Source: Hyphobacterium marinum (GTDB lineage Bacteria > Pseudomonadota > Alphaproteobacteria > Caulobacterales > Maricaulaceae). From it: a DNA stretch of 64,000 nucleotides. Both the position numbers and the translations under genes were made by a program. The notes below the pieces were generated by a model that was given only the letters and a program-made list of their open reading frames with translations, was not told the DNA's origin and did not search any database. The stretch is taken from positions 496,001 through 560,000 of the forward strand of contig NZ_JAZDRO010000001.1 in assembly GCF_036330325.1 (NCBI RefSeq), given 5' to 3'. Shown here in pieces: positions 16,708-25,184 of this stretch (position 1 is the stretch's first letter; each line of letters opens with the position of its first letter).

Positions 16708-16806
16708 GCGCTGGGAAAATCTTCCGCCGACGGAGGTAAGTGTCATCGAATCGGCATAACCAGACGCTAGGGTCGGCATGCACGACGACAGTCAGGGAGA
16801 CGGCCG

Positions 16807-17355
16807 ATGGCCAAGACTGCCGAATTCGATCTCGCCCGTTCGCCCGGGCAGCTCCTGCACCGGGCCCAGCAATTCGCCGCCGACCGCTTTTCCCGGGCCA
16901 TGCCGGACGGGGAGAAACTGACCCAACGCCAGTTCGCGGTCCTCGCTGCCACGGCGGCTGAAGAAGGTCTGACCCAGTCCGATCTGGTCAAGGCCACCGG
17001 GATTGATCGCTCGACCCTCGCTGAACTGGTCGCGCGCATGGCCGACAAGGGCTTCCTGACACGTGAAACCGTGCGGGGTGACGCACGGGCGAAATCCATC
17101 CGCCTGACCGATCAGGGCCGCAACAGCTATTTTACCGCGCTGGCCGGAGCCATCGCCGCCGACGAAGCGATTCTCGACAGCCTGTCGAAGAGCAAGCGCG
17201 CCGGTTTCGTCAAGGCGCTGCGCCGGATCGCCAAGACGATCGAGGAAGGCGAGGCCAAGGCCGAGGCCGCGAAGAAAAAAGAAAAAGAGGCGCTGAAAAA
17301 AGCGCGCAAGAAAGCCAAGAAGGCGGCCAAGAAAGCCGCTGCGAAGGCTGGTTAA
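16807..17355 (+). CDS. MarR-family regulator with lysine-rich tail
   Basis: A 182-residue protein. Residues 8-115 form a MarR winged helix: LTQRQFAVLAA, then LTQSDLVKATGIDRSTLAELVARMADKGFL for the HTH, then a wing with RETVRGDARAKSIRLTDQGR. From about residue 150 the chain becomes an Ala/Lys repeat (KKARKKAKKAAKKAA) resembling histone H1 tails. Such a tail could add sequence-independent DNA binding. An AGGGAGAC ribosome-binding site precedes the ATG. The stop codon overlaps that of ccmG on the other strand by two bases. Confidence 0.85.
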   Translation: MAKTAEFDLARSPGQLLHRAQQFAADRFSRAMPDGEKLTQRQFAVLAATAAEEGLTQSDLVKATGIDRSTLAELVARMADKGFLTRETVRGDARAKSIRLTDQGRNSYFTALAGAIAADEAILDSLSKSKRAGFVKALRRIAKTIEEGEAKAEAAKKKEKEALKKARKKAKKAAKKAAAKAG

Positions 17356-17864
17356 CCGGCGTCCAGCGCCGGATAGATCACCCGTTCGAGCGCCTCCGCC
17401 GTCAGCGGCCCCGCCCAGCGGGCACGGATAAGCCCGTCACGTCCCACCACGAAGGTTTCCGGTGCACCGGTGACGCCTAGCGCGATGACCGCTTCGCCCA
17501 TCGGATCGCGCAGCACGCCCGCGAACGGGTCGCCGCGCTGGTCGAGGAAGGCATTGGCATTGGCGACTGAATCCCGCCAGGCAATGCCGTAGATCGGAAT
17601 GCCTTCCGCCTCTAGCGCCATCAGGACCGGGTGTTCCGCTACGCAGGGCGGGCACCACGACCCCCAGATATTCAACAGATAGGGCCCGGCAGCCGTGTCC
17701 TTGTCATATCCGGAGCGGCCATCGAGGACAGCAAGGTCGAATTCGGGTACCGGCTGTCCCACCAGCGGATCGTCGGGCGGCGGTTCGGCCCGCAGGAGCA
17801 GCACCGCGAAGACCGCGATCAGCGCGACGACGATCCCGGCGGGCAGGAGGCGCAGCCAGTTCAT
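17352..17864 (-). CDS. ccmG: Cytochrome c biogenesis thioredoxin
   Basis: A membrane-anchored periplasmic thioredoxin that keeps apocytochrome c haem-binding cysteines reduced. The 170-residue protein has one N-terminal helix (about 5-24), then a TlpA-like domain with WCPPC (C71, C74) and the cis-Pro loop TGAPETFVV. The start overlaps the ccmD stop by four bases, showing that it is the last gene of the ccmABCDG set. Longer in-frame readings lack family support. Confidence 0.93.
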   Translation of the reverse strand: MNWLRLLPAGIVVALIAVFAVLLLRAEPPPDDPLVGQPVPEFDLAVLDGRSGYDKDTAAGPYLLNIWGSWCPPCVAEHPVLMALEAEGIPIYGIAWRDSVANANAFLDQRGDPFAGVLRDPMGEAVIALGVTGAPETFVVGRDGLIRARWAGPLTAEALERVIYPALDAG

Positions 17865-18019
17865 CGACCTGCTTCCGTCTCTTCCCGGGCAAGGCGTTTG
17901 CGCGCAGCGCGCCGCTCGGCCAGTACAAAGGCGATGAGGCCTGCGACACCCAAAGCGGTCAGCCCCCAGGCTGGCCATATGAAGGCGGCGTGTCCGCCCA
18001 TGGCGAGATATTCGCTCAT
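17861..18019 (-). CDS. ccmD: Haem exporter protein CcmD
   Basis: A 52-residue single-span protein (MSEYLAMGGHAAFIWPAWG, helix about 14-35, then a basic cytoplasmic tail). This is the typical CcmD profile; CcmD holds holo-CcmE release in the CcmABCD complex. It overlaps ccmC and ccmG by four bases each (ATGA). Confidence 0.92.
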   Translation of the reverse strand: MSEYLAMGGHAAFIWPAWGLTALGVAGLIAFVLAERRAARKRLAREETEAGR

Positions 18020-18741
18020 GCCCGTGCCTCCCGCTGGGCCTGCAGGGCACGGGCGCGGCGGTCGATGATGACGCTGCGCATGCGGTAGAGCACCAGCCAG
18101 CCGGCGAGCGCGGTAAAGCCTGTCGCCATCAGGAGGAGCGGCAGAAGCTGGCTCGGGTCGATGGTCGGTCCATCGAGCCGCATGACACTCGCGCCCTGGT
18201 GCAGGCTCGCCCACCAGTCGACCGAAAATTTCACGATCGGCAGATTGACCAGGCCCGCCATGGCGAGGACGGCCGCCGATTTCGCGGCCTGTTTCTCGTC
18301 CTCGAGCGCCCCACGCAGGGCCATGTATCCCAGGAAGAGCAAAAGCTGGATCAGCATCGAGGTCAGGCGCGCATCCCAGACCCACCACGCGCCCCAGGTC
18401 GGCTTGCCCCAGAGCGCGCCGGAGGCCAGGCAGAGCGCGGCGAAGACCGCGCCGATGGGCGCGATGGAGGCGGCGGCGACATCGGCAACCGGGTGACGCC
18501 AGACGAAATAGACAAAGCTCGCCACGCCCATGGCGAGATAGAGCGCCAGCCCCAGCCACGCGGCGGGGACATGGACATACATGATGCGGATCGTCTCGCC
18601 CTGCTGGTAGTCGGGCGGCGAGGCGAAGAGTGCGAACCATGCGCCGGGCAGGATCAGGACGAGCGCCAGAAATCCCGTCACCGGGATGGCGATGCGGGCA
18701 AAGCGGTCAAACCGCGCCGGGTTGGCGAGATAGCTGAACAT
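18016..18741 (-). CDS. ccmC: Haem exporter protein CcmC
   Basis: A 241-residue inner-membrane haem-handling protein with six helices. The periplasmic tryptophan-rich motif WGKPTWGAWWVWDARLTS (about 111-128) presents haem to CcmE, and His57 in YVHVPAAW is one of the conserved histidines. It is separated from ccmB by 73 bases, the only real gap in the run. Confidence 0.95.
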   Translation of the reverse strand: MFSYLANPARFDRFARIAIPVTGFLALVLILPGAWFALFASPPDYQQGETIRIMYVHVPAAWLGLALYLAMGVASFVYFVWRHPVADVAAASIAPIGAVFAALCLASGALWGKPTWGAWWVWDARLTSMLIQLLLFLGYMALRGALEDEKQAAKSAAVLAMAGLVNLPIVKFSVDWWASLHQGASVMRLDGPTIDPSQLLPLLLMATGFTALAGWLVLYRMRSVIIDRRARALQAQREARA

Positions 18742-18814
18742 CAGCCCCGTCCGATACTAGGCCGCGCCCGCGCGGGCAAGCGGCGCAGGGTCGCAGGGGC
18801 TGGCCGCATCCGGC

Positions 18815-19483
18815 TCATTCCAGTCTCGTCTTCAAAGCTGCCGCGATGGCGAAGGGCGAGAGCGCCATGACGAAGAGGCTCGCCGCGGCGGTGAGGAGAA
18901 GGTTGGCGAGCGCGCGTTCGTCCCCGGCATGGGCTTCGCGGCCCGCCGCGGCGGCAAAGACGAGCAGCGGGATCATCAGCGGTGCGGCGATGAGGGCGAT
19001 CAAGAGGCCCGCCCGCTTCACTCCGGCGGCGAGCGCCCCGGCGAAGCTGGCGATGAAGGCAAGACCCGGAATGGCGCAGGCGAGCGCGCCGGTCAGCATC
19101 AGCGCTGCCCGAACGGAGAGGCCATAGCTGACCCCGGCGATGAAGCCGACGGGCACGAGCGGCCAGAGCGTCGCCAGCCCCCAGCCCGCTGTGCGGGCAA
19201 AGGCGATGAGCGGAAGGGCGAGGCCGGAAAGGGCGTGAAGGTCGAGCGTGCCGTCAGCGACGTCCTCTCCATGCAGGCGCTCGGCCCCTTGGAGGACGGC
19301 GAGCAAAGCCGCGAAGGCGATGACGCCCGGCCCGGCGGCGGCGAGCGTCGCACCTGCGGGCCCAAGCGCCAGCGGAGCGAGGGTCAGCGCGGCGAGGAAA
19401 TAGGCCGCCGGTCCGGCCGGTCCGCCACCCCCGGCGAATGCGAGCCGTGCCTCGCGCGCAAAGACGGCCCCCAGCGCGCTCAT
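18815..19483 (-). CDS. ccmB: Haem exporter protein CcmB
   Basis: A 222-residue, six-helix permease of the CcmAB ABC module. It starts LGAVFAREARLAFAGGGG and is followed by ALGPAGATLAAAGPGVIAFAALLA and LHGEDVADGTLDLHALSG, matching the CcmB family. CcmAB uses ATP to release holo-CcmE. Its start overlaps the ccmA stop by four bases. Confidence 0.92.
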   Translation of the reverse strand: MSALGAVFAREARLAFAGGGGPAGPAAYFLAALTLAPLALGPAGATLAAAGPGVIAFAALLAVLQGAERLHGEDVADGTLDLHALSGLALPLIAFARTAGWGLATLWPLVPVGFIAGVSYGLSVRAALMLTGALACAIPGLAFIASFAGALAAGVKRAGLLIALIAAPLMIPLLVFAAAAGREAHAGDERALANLLLTAAASLFVMALSPFAIAAALKTRLE

Positions 19484-20088
19484 GCCCCGATCTCCAGCGT
19501 GCGCGCGTCCGGCCAGTCGAGGCTCTGGTGGGTGGCGGCGACGACGATGCCGCCACGTGCACGGTGTGCCGCGACTGCGGCGGCTAGCCTCGCGCGGCCA
19601 TCGCCATCGAGCGGCCCGGCGGGTTCGTCGAGCAGCCAGACCGGGCGGTGTGACGCGATCACACGGGCCAGTGCGGCGCGGCGCTTCTGCCCGCGCGACA
19701 GGCGCTGGGCCGGACGGTCGGCGAGCGCGTCCATTCCCATCACGGCCAACGCGGTTTTCGTGGTGGCTTTGTTCGCACCGGTCAGGGCGGCATGAAAGGC
19801 GAGGCTTTCGCGCGGCGTCTCGCCCGGCTTGATGCCGTCGGCATGGCCGAGCCAGGCGGCGGCCCGGTGCGGTTCAGGGCTCATCGTCACCGTCCCGGCG
19901 TCAGGCGCGTAGAGACCCGCCATCACCCGCAGCAGCGTCGTCTTGCCCGCGCCATTGGCTCCGGTCAGCAAGAGGGCTTCGCCCGGACCCAGCGCCAGCG
20001 ACAGATCGCGCACCAGCGTCTTTGCGCCGCGCGTCGCGGTCACGGCCTCCAGCCTCAGGGAGGCGGGCGGAAAGTCGGGTTCGGTCAT
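19480..20088 (-). CDS. ccmA: Haem exporter ATP-binding protein CcmA
   Basis: A 202-residue ABC ATPase. The Walker A motif is TGANGAGKTT (42-51), the signature is LSRGQKRRAALARV and Walker B is VWLLDEPAG, with an HQS switch region near the end. I start at MTEPDFPPASLRLEA; an upstream in-frame start at 20151 would add 21 unsupported residues. It is divergent from acnA across 171 bases. Confidence 0.95.
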   Translation of the reverse strand: MTEPDFPPASLRLEAVTATRGAKTLVRDLSLALGPGEALLLTGANGAGKTTLLRVMAGLYAPDAGTVTMSPEPHRAAAWLGHADGIKPGETPRESLAFHAALTGANKATTKTALAVMGMDALADRPAQRLSRGQKRRAALARVIASHRPVWLLDEPAGPLDGDGRARLAAAVAAHRARGGIVVAATHQSLDWPDARTLEIGA

Positions 20089-20259
20089 GGAGAGAAGCGT
20101 GTCGCCTGTGAGGCGTATGGGGTCAAGCACGACAAAGCCCGCCCCCTCCATTGCAGTGCAGCACGGGCGGGTTTAGAAACTTCACAACTCCCCGCCTGAA
20201 CCGGTCCGGGCGCGCGCCCCGTACCGTGCCGGCCGCAAGAACAAGGACACCCGACGAAC

Positions 20260-22941
20260 ATGGCCTCTCTCGACAGCTTCAAATGCCGCCGCACGCTCGA
20301 TGTCGACGGCGATTCTTATGTCTATTTCGACCTGAAGGAAGCCGAAAAGAATGGCCTTGCCGGGATCTCCCGCCTGCCGGCCTCGCTGAAAGTCCTGCTG
20401 GAAAACCTGTTGCGCCACGAGGACGGCAAGACGGTGGTCAAGGCCGATATCGAGGCGATGGTCACCTGGCTGCAGGACAAGACCTCCAACCACGAGATCG
20501 CCTACCGCCCGGCCCGGGTGCTGATGCAGGACTTCACCGGCGTTCCGGCCGTGGTGGACCTTGCCGCGATGCGCGATGCGATGGCGTCACTGGGCGGTGA
20601 TCCGACGAAGATCAATCCGCTCGCGCCGGTCGACCTCGTCATCGACCACTCGGTCATGGTCGACGCCTTCGGCACGCCGGGCGCGTTCAAGACCAATGTC
20701 GAGCGCGAATACGAGCGCAATGGCGAGCGCTACAAATTCCTGAAATGGGGCGCGAAGGCGTTCGAGAATTTCCGCGTCGTGCCGCCGGGCACCGGCATCT
20801 GCCACCAGGTCAATCTCGAATACCTCGCCCAGACCGTCTGGACGAAGGACGAGGACGGCGAGACCATCGCCTATCCCGATACGCTCGTCGGCACTGACAG
20901 CCACACCACGATGGTCAACGGGCTTTCCGTGCTCGGCTGGGGCGTTGGCGGGATCGAGGCCGAGGCCGCGATGCTGGGCCAGCCCGTCTCCATGCTGATC
21001 CCGGAAGTGATCGGCTTCAAACTGACCGGCGAACTGCCCGAGGGCGCGACCGCGACCGACCTTGTCCTGATGGTCGTGCAGATGCTGCGCAAGCGTGGCG
21101 TCGTCGGCAAATTCGTGGAATTCTTCGGTGACGGGCTCGATCATCTTTCGCTCGCCGACGAGGCGACGATTGCCAACATGGCTCCGGAATACGGCGCGAC
21201 CTGCGGCTTCTTCCCGACGGACGCCGAAACGCTCGCCTATCTCACCGCGACGGGCCGTGATCCGAAGCGCGTGAAGCTGGTCGAGGCCTATTCGAAGGCG
21301 CAGGGCATGTATCGCCCGGACTATAACGGCGATCCGGTCTTCACCGACGTACTGGAGCTTGATCTCGCCGACGTCGTGCCGTCTCTGGCCGGGCCGAAAC
21401 GCCCGCAGGACCGGGTGGCACTGACCGAGGCGTCTGATGCGTTCGCCATGTCGCTCGCCAACGAGTTCGACAAGATGGCCGAGGCCCATCGCCGGGTGAA
21501 GGTGGAGGGCACCGAATACTCCATCGGCCATGGGGATGTGGTGATCGCCGCGATCACGTCGTGCACCAACACGTCCAACCCGGACGTGATGCTGGGTGCC
21601 GGCCTGCTCGCCCGCAATGCGCTCAAGCGCGGCCTGAAAGTGAAGCCCTGGGTGAAGACCTCGCTCGCGCCGGGCTCGCAGGTCGTCACAGATTATCTCG
21701 CCAAGGCGGGGCTGCAGGACGATCTCGACGCGCTCGGGTTCAACCTTGTCGGCTATGGCTGTACGACCTGTATTGGCAATTCCGGGCCGCTGCCCGAACC
21801 GATCTCGAAGGCGATCAAGGAAGGCGATCTCGTTGCCACCTCCGTCCTCTCCGGGAACCGGAATTTCGAAGGCCGGATCAGCCAGGACGTGAAAGCGAAC
21901 TATCTCGCCTCGCCGCCGCTCGTGGTCGCCTATGCCCTTGCCGGGTCGATGAATGTCGATCTCTTCAACGACCCGATCGGGTTTGACGAAGAGAACGAGC
22001 CGGTCTTCCTCAAGGAAATCTGGCCGTCGAACGCCGAAATCGCGGAAACCGTGCGCGAAGCCGTAACGCCGGAAATGTTCGCCCAGCGCTATGCCGACGT
22101 CTTCAAGGGCGACGACATCTGGGCGTCGATCAATGTCGAAGGCGGGCTGACCTATACGTGGGATTCGACCTCGACCTATGTGCAGAACCCGCCCTATTTC
22201 GAGGGCATGTCGATGACACCGGACGCGCCGCGCGATATCGAGGGCGCGCGCATTCTCGGCCTCTTTGGCGATTCCATCACCACCGACCACATCTCGCCGG
22301 CCGGTGCGATCAAGGCCGACAGCCCGGCGGGCAGCTATCTGCAGGGCCACCAGGTGCCGCCGCGCGAATTCAACTCCTACGGCTCGCGCCGGGGCAATCA
22401 CGAGGTGATGATGCGCGGCACGTTCGCCAATATCCGCATCAAGAACCAGATGCTCGACGGCGTTGAGGGCGGTTTCACCAAGAAATTCCCCTCTGCCGAC
22501 GTCAAGCCGATCTATGACGCGGCGATGGCCTATCAGGCAGAAGGCACACAGCTCGTCGTTATCGGTGGCAAGGAATACGGCACCGGCTCGTCACGCGACT
22601 GGGCGGCCAAGGGAACGCGTCTGTTGGGCGTGCAGGCCGTGATCGCTGAAAGCTTCGAGCGTATTCACCGCTCCAACCTCATCGGCATGGGCGTTCTGCC
22701 GTTGCAGTTCGAGGATGGCGTGACACGCGAGACGCTGGGCCTGACCGGTGACGAACATGTCTCGGTGGCGGGGATTTCCTCTCTGTCCCCGCGTGACATG
22801 CTGGACGTCACGATCACCTTCGCGGACGGGCATAGCGAGACGGTGAAGGCGATGGCGCGGATCGATACCGAGAACGAGCTGGAGTATTTCCGCAATGGCG
22901 GAATCCTGCACTACGTCCTGCGCAATCTTGCCGCGGCCTGA
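20260..22941 (+). CDS. acnA: Aconitate hydratase A
   Basis: Converts citrate to isocitrate. The 893-residue protein matches the AcnA/IRP size. The [4Fe-4S] ligands are C435 in SCTNTSNP, and C501 and C504 in GCTTCIGNSG. Substrate-loop motifs GTDSHTTMVNGL and GKEYGTGSSRDWAAKG are intact. Like bacterial AcnA proteins it may bind RNA when the cluster is lost, but that is family knowledge only. The divergent ccm cluster next to it is a common alphaproteobacterial arrangement. Confidence 0.97.
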   Translation: MASLDSFKCRRTLDVDGDSYVYFDLKEAEKNGLAGISRLPASLKVLLENLLRHEDGKTVVKADIEAMVTWLQDKTSNHEIAYRPARVLMQDFTGVPAVVDLAAMRDAMASLGGDPTKINPLAPVDLVIDHSVMVDAFGTPGAFKTNVEREYERNGERYKFLKWGAKAFENFRVVPPGTGICHQVNLEYLAQTVWTKDEDGETIAYPDTLVGTDSHTTMVNGLSVLGWGVGGIEAEAAMLGQPVSMLIPEVIGFKLTGELPEGATATDLVLMVVQMLRKRGVVGKFVEFFGDGLDHLSLADEATIANMAPEYGATCGFFPTDAETLAYLTATGRDPKRVKLVEAYSKAQGMYRPDYNGDPVFTDVLELDLADVVPSLAGPKRPQDRVALTEASDAFAMSLANEFDKMAEAHRRVKVEGTEYSIGHGDVVIAAITSCTNTSNPDVMLGAGLLARNALKRGLKVKPWVKTSLAPGSQVVTDYLAKAGLQDDLDALGFNLVGYGCTTCIGNSGPLPEPISKAIKEGDLVATSVLSGNRNFEGRISQDVKANYLASPPLVVAYALAGSMNVDLFNDPIGFDEENEPVFLKEIWPSNAEIAETVREAVTPEMFAQRYADVFKGDDIWASINVEGGLTYTWDSTSTYVQNPPYFEGMSMTPDAPRDIEGARILGLFGDSITTDHISPAGAIKADSPAGSYLQGHQVPPREFNSYGSRRGNHEVMMRGTFANIRIKNQMLDGVEGGFTKKFPSADVKPIYDAAMAYQAEGTQLVVIGGKEYGTGSSRDWAAKGTRLLGVQAVIAESFERIHRSNLIGMGVLPLQFEDGVTRETLGLTGDEHVSVAGISSLSPRDMLDVTITFADGHSETVKAMARIDTENELEYFRNGGILHYVLRNLAAA

Positions 22942-22961
22942 TCGCGCGGCCACACTGCCCG

Positions 22962-22998
22962 CCGCGCGCGTCACAGCCAAGTGATTGGCCGCGCGCGG
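22962..22998 (+). terminator. GC-rich hairpin after acnA
   Basis: CCGCGCGCG (22962-22970) pairs with CGCGCGCGG (22990-22998) just after the acnA stop. There is no T run, so it may pause or stabilise rather than terminate. It lies immediately before the DUF1223 gene. Confidence 0.35.
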
Positions 22999-23020
22999 GG
23001 GGAGTGCCTATCTAACCGTC

Positions 23021-23767
23021 ATGCTGAGCTGGCTGACATCGCTGATCATGTGGGGTGCGGCCGCTGCCGGTCCGGCGATCGAGCCGGATGCCCCGCCCCC
23101 GCGGCCTGTCGTGGTGGAATTGTTCACCAGCCAGGGCTGCCCGCTCTGTCCGGCAGCCAACCAGTATCTCGGTGAACTGGACCAGCGCGAGGATGTCATC
23201 GCGCTCGGTTTTGGAGTCACCTACTGGGATATCTACGGCTGGGAGGACACGTTCGCCCGGCCAGAATTCACAGACCGCCAGCGTGTCTACAAGGCCGCGC
23301 TGGACGTGCCGCGCATCTACACGCCGCAATTTGTCATCGACGGTGCGGCAGAAGCCTCGGGGGCGCAGACCGATGCGATCCGGTCCGCGCTGGAACGCCG
23401 GCGCATGGCTATGTCGACCCATGTCGATGTCACGAGTGAAGCCCTCGGCGACGGCAATCACCGCATCCGCGTGCTGGGGGCTGTGCCCGACGACGGCCGG
23501 GCGGATGTCTGGCTCGCCGTCTTTCGGCCTGGCTGGCACGAGGTCGATGTCGAGGGCGGCCAGAATGAAGGCCTGACGATGCGGCTCTATAACCCGGTCC
23601 AGGCCCTGCTCCATCTGGGCGAATGGGAATCCGGTGTCGCCTATTTTGGCGCGTCGCTGCCGCGCGGTACCAGTGCCGCGGTGATCGTCCAGGCTCCCGA
23701 TGGCGGACCGGTTCTCGGGGCGGCGCAGTTCTCGCCGGACCCGATCGAGGTCGCACAGGGTAATTAG
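23021..23767 (+). CDS. DUF1223 thioredoxin-fold protein
   Basis: A 248-residue protein with an N-terminal hydrophobic signal and then PVVVELFTSQGCPLCPAANQYL, the DUF1223 signature, with a CxxC pair at C40 and C43. It ends with a beta-rich domain. The family is secreted and of unknown function; the CPLC centre suggests a redox role. I start at ATG 23021, because a longer reading from 22985 (TTG) falls in the acnA hairpin. Its 3' end overlaps the convergent VOC gene by four bases. Confidence 0.85.
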   Translation: MLSWLTSLIMWGAAAAGPAIEPDAPPPRPVVVELFTSQGCPLCPAANQYLGELDQREDVIALGFGVTYWDIYGWEDTFARPEFTDRQRVYKAALDVPRIYTPQFVIDGAAEASGAQTDAIRSALERRRMAMSTHVDVTSEALGDGNHRIRVLGAVPDDGRADVWLAVFRPGWHEVDVEGGQNEGLTMRLYNPVQALLHLGEWESGVAYFGASLPRGTSAAVIVQAPDGGPVLGAAQFSPDPIEVAQGN

Positions 23768-24138
23768 GGTTTCACCCGCCAGGGCGGATCCACCCGGTTT
23801 TTCCCGGCATGGTAGAGTTTCCAGCGATGACCGTCCGGGTCGCGGAAATCCGCCTCGCGCCACAGCCAGCTCTGGTCGGTGGGTTCAGTCTCGAAGGCGA
23901 TGCCCAGTGCCGCGAGCCGCGCAGCTTCCGCGTCGACATTATCGGTTTCCAGATAGAGGACCGCACCGCCCGTATCGGTCACCTCACCCGCATGGATCGA
24001 GAAGGTTGTCCCGCCATCAGGTGCGAGGAAGCGGCAATAATGCGGTGAATTGACCAGCAGGTGAAAGCCCAGGCGCTCGTAGAATGCCTTCGAGCGGGCG
24101 ATGTCGCTGACGGTCAGGGTGAGCTGGTTGAGTCTCAT
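23764..24138 (-). CDS. VOC/glyoxalase-like protein
   Basis: A 124-residue protein with paired beta-alpha-beta modules: LNQLTLTVSDIARSKAFYERLGF, then GGAVLYLETDNVDAEAARLAALG and DFRDPDGHRWKLYHAG. It belongs to the vicinal-oxygen-chelate superfamily. The substrate is unknown, and a glutathione-dependent activity cannot be assumed. It is the 3'-most gene of the Gld-like cluster: the start overlaps the stop of the upstream gene by four bases. Confidence 0.82.
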   Translation of the reverse strand: MRLNQLTLTVSDIARSKAFYERLGFHLLVNSPHYCRFLAPDGGTTFSIHAGEVTDTGGAVLYLETDNVDAEAARLAALGIAFETEPTDQSWLWREADFRDPDGHRWKLYHAGKNRVDPPWRVKP

Positions 24139-25184
24139 CGCGGTTCCGCGTCCGGCTGAGGCGCAGGAGGCGCGGGCCTGATGGCAAAGTCGTCAAGCGG
24201 CCGGATCAGCCGGCTTATCGTGAGATCGCTCAGGAGAAAGGCCCAGTTGTCGGCCGTGTTGTTCAGGGCAAGGGCTTCGGCCTGCGCGTCGTCTGACAGT
24301 GCCACTGCGCGCAGTGTCGCCCAGCGCGACTGGCCATCGGCATAGACGGCGATCTCGACCCGCAGCCCGCCGAAGGTCTCGGCGGTATGGCGGGCGACGG
24401 GCGGATCGGTGAAGTCAGCGCGGCGGACATCGCGGAAGCGGACGCGCGACAGGACGCTGCCGGTGCCGTTGCCGGCTCCGTCAGTGACGGGCCGCCAGCC
24501 CGGCGGAGAGCGCAGGGCGAAATTCCGCACGCTGAGGCCTGGCCGTTCAAGCCGGTAGGTGGGGCCGGATTCCGGCTGAACCTGCACACGGGCAATCGTG
24601 TCCGTGCCGAGTGCCAGGAAATCGAGCTCCATCCAGCGGTCGGCCTCCGTCGCTACCGGCGGCAGACCAATAACGGCCCAGGTCTGGTCCTCGTCCGGAC
24701 GGCGCAGATAGCTGCCACTTTCACCACGTGCGGCCCCCAGGATCAGGTCGGCCACGAGGCGGCCATCATAGTCATGAGCGGTAATGCGAATGCCGTCGCC
24801 ACCCTGGTCCGGGGCCACCAGTCCGAGGGCGGCATGCTGGTTCCGGCTGGCGGTGCGGGCTCCGGCATATTCCAGCTCGGCGAGGCTGGTCAGGATACGC
24901 TCTGCCAGGTCGGCATTGGCCGGAAAACCGGCCCGACCGGCCAGGGCCCAGCCCTCGCCATCGCGTTCGAGTTCAAAACGCGCCGCCCGTGTCTCGACCG
25001 CGAGTGTACGGACCTCAGACGTCGTGCCGGCGAGATCAGGCAAGACCGGGCCGCGCCGGTCCAGTCCGGGTGCGGACGATGAGGCCGTCAGGACGAGCGT
25101 CAGGGCGATCAGCATGGCCAGCACCGCTACTCCGCCCAGAATAACCGCCTCGATCAGGCGCTGACGATCCGCTCCCCCGCTCAT
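24135..25184 (-). CDS. DUF4340-like membrane-anchored protein
   Basis: A 349-residue protein with one N-terminal helix (about 11-32) and a long extracytoplasmic region rich in beta structure (RAARFELERDGEGWALAG, YLRRPDEDQTWAVIG). This is the pattern of DUF4340 proteins, which commonly sit beside GldG-type genes. Its start overlaps the GldG-like stop by four bases. I place it in the ABC cluster. Function is unknown. Confidence 0.7.
   Translation of the reverse strand: MSGGADRQRLIEAVILGGVAVLAMLIALTLVLTASSSAPGLDRRGPVLPDLAGTTSEVRTLAVETRAARFELERDGEGWALAGRAGFPANADLAERILTSLAELEYAGARTASRNQHAALGLVAPDQGGDGIRITAHDYDGRLVADLILGAARGESGSYLRRPDEDQTWAVIGLPPVATEADRWMELDFLALGTDTIARVQVQPESGPTYRLERPGLSVRNFALRSPPGWRPVTDGAGNGTGSVLSRVRFRDVRRADFTDPPVARHTAETFGGLRVEIAVYADGQSRWATLRAVALSDDAQAEALALNNTADNWAFLLSDLTISRLIRPLDDFAIRPAPPAPQPDAEPR

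Noticed and set aside
20587..22401. A 604-residue minus-strand open frame opposite acnA
   Set aside because: It is antisense to a full-length, motif-complete aconitase; its Arg/His-rich composition is typical of frame shadows in GC-rich DNA.
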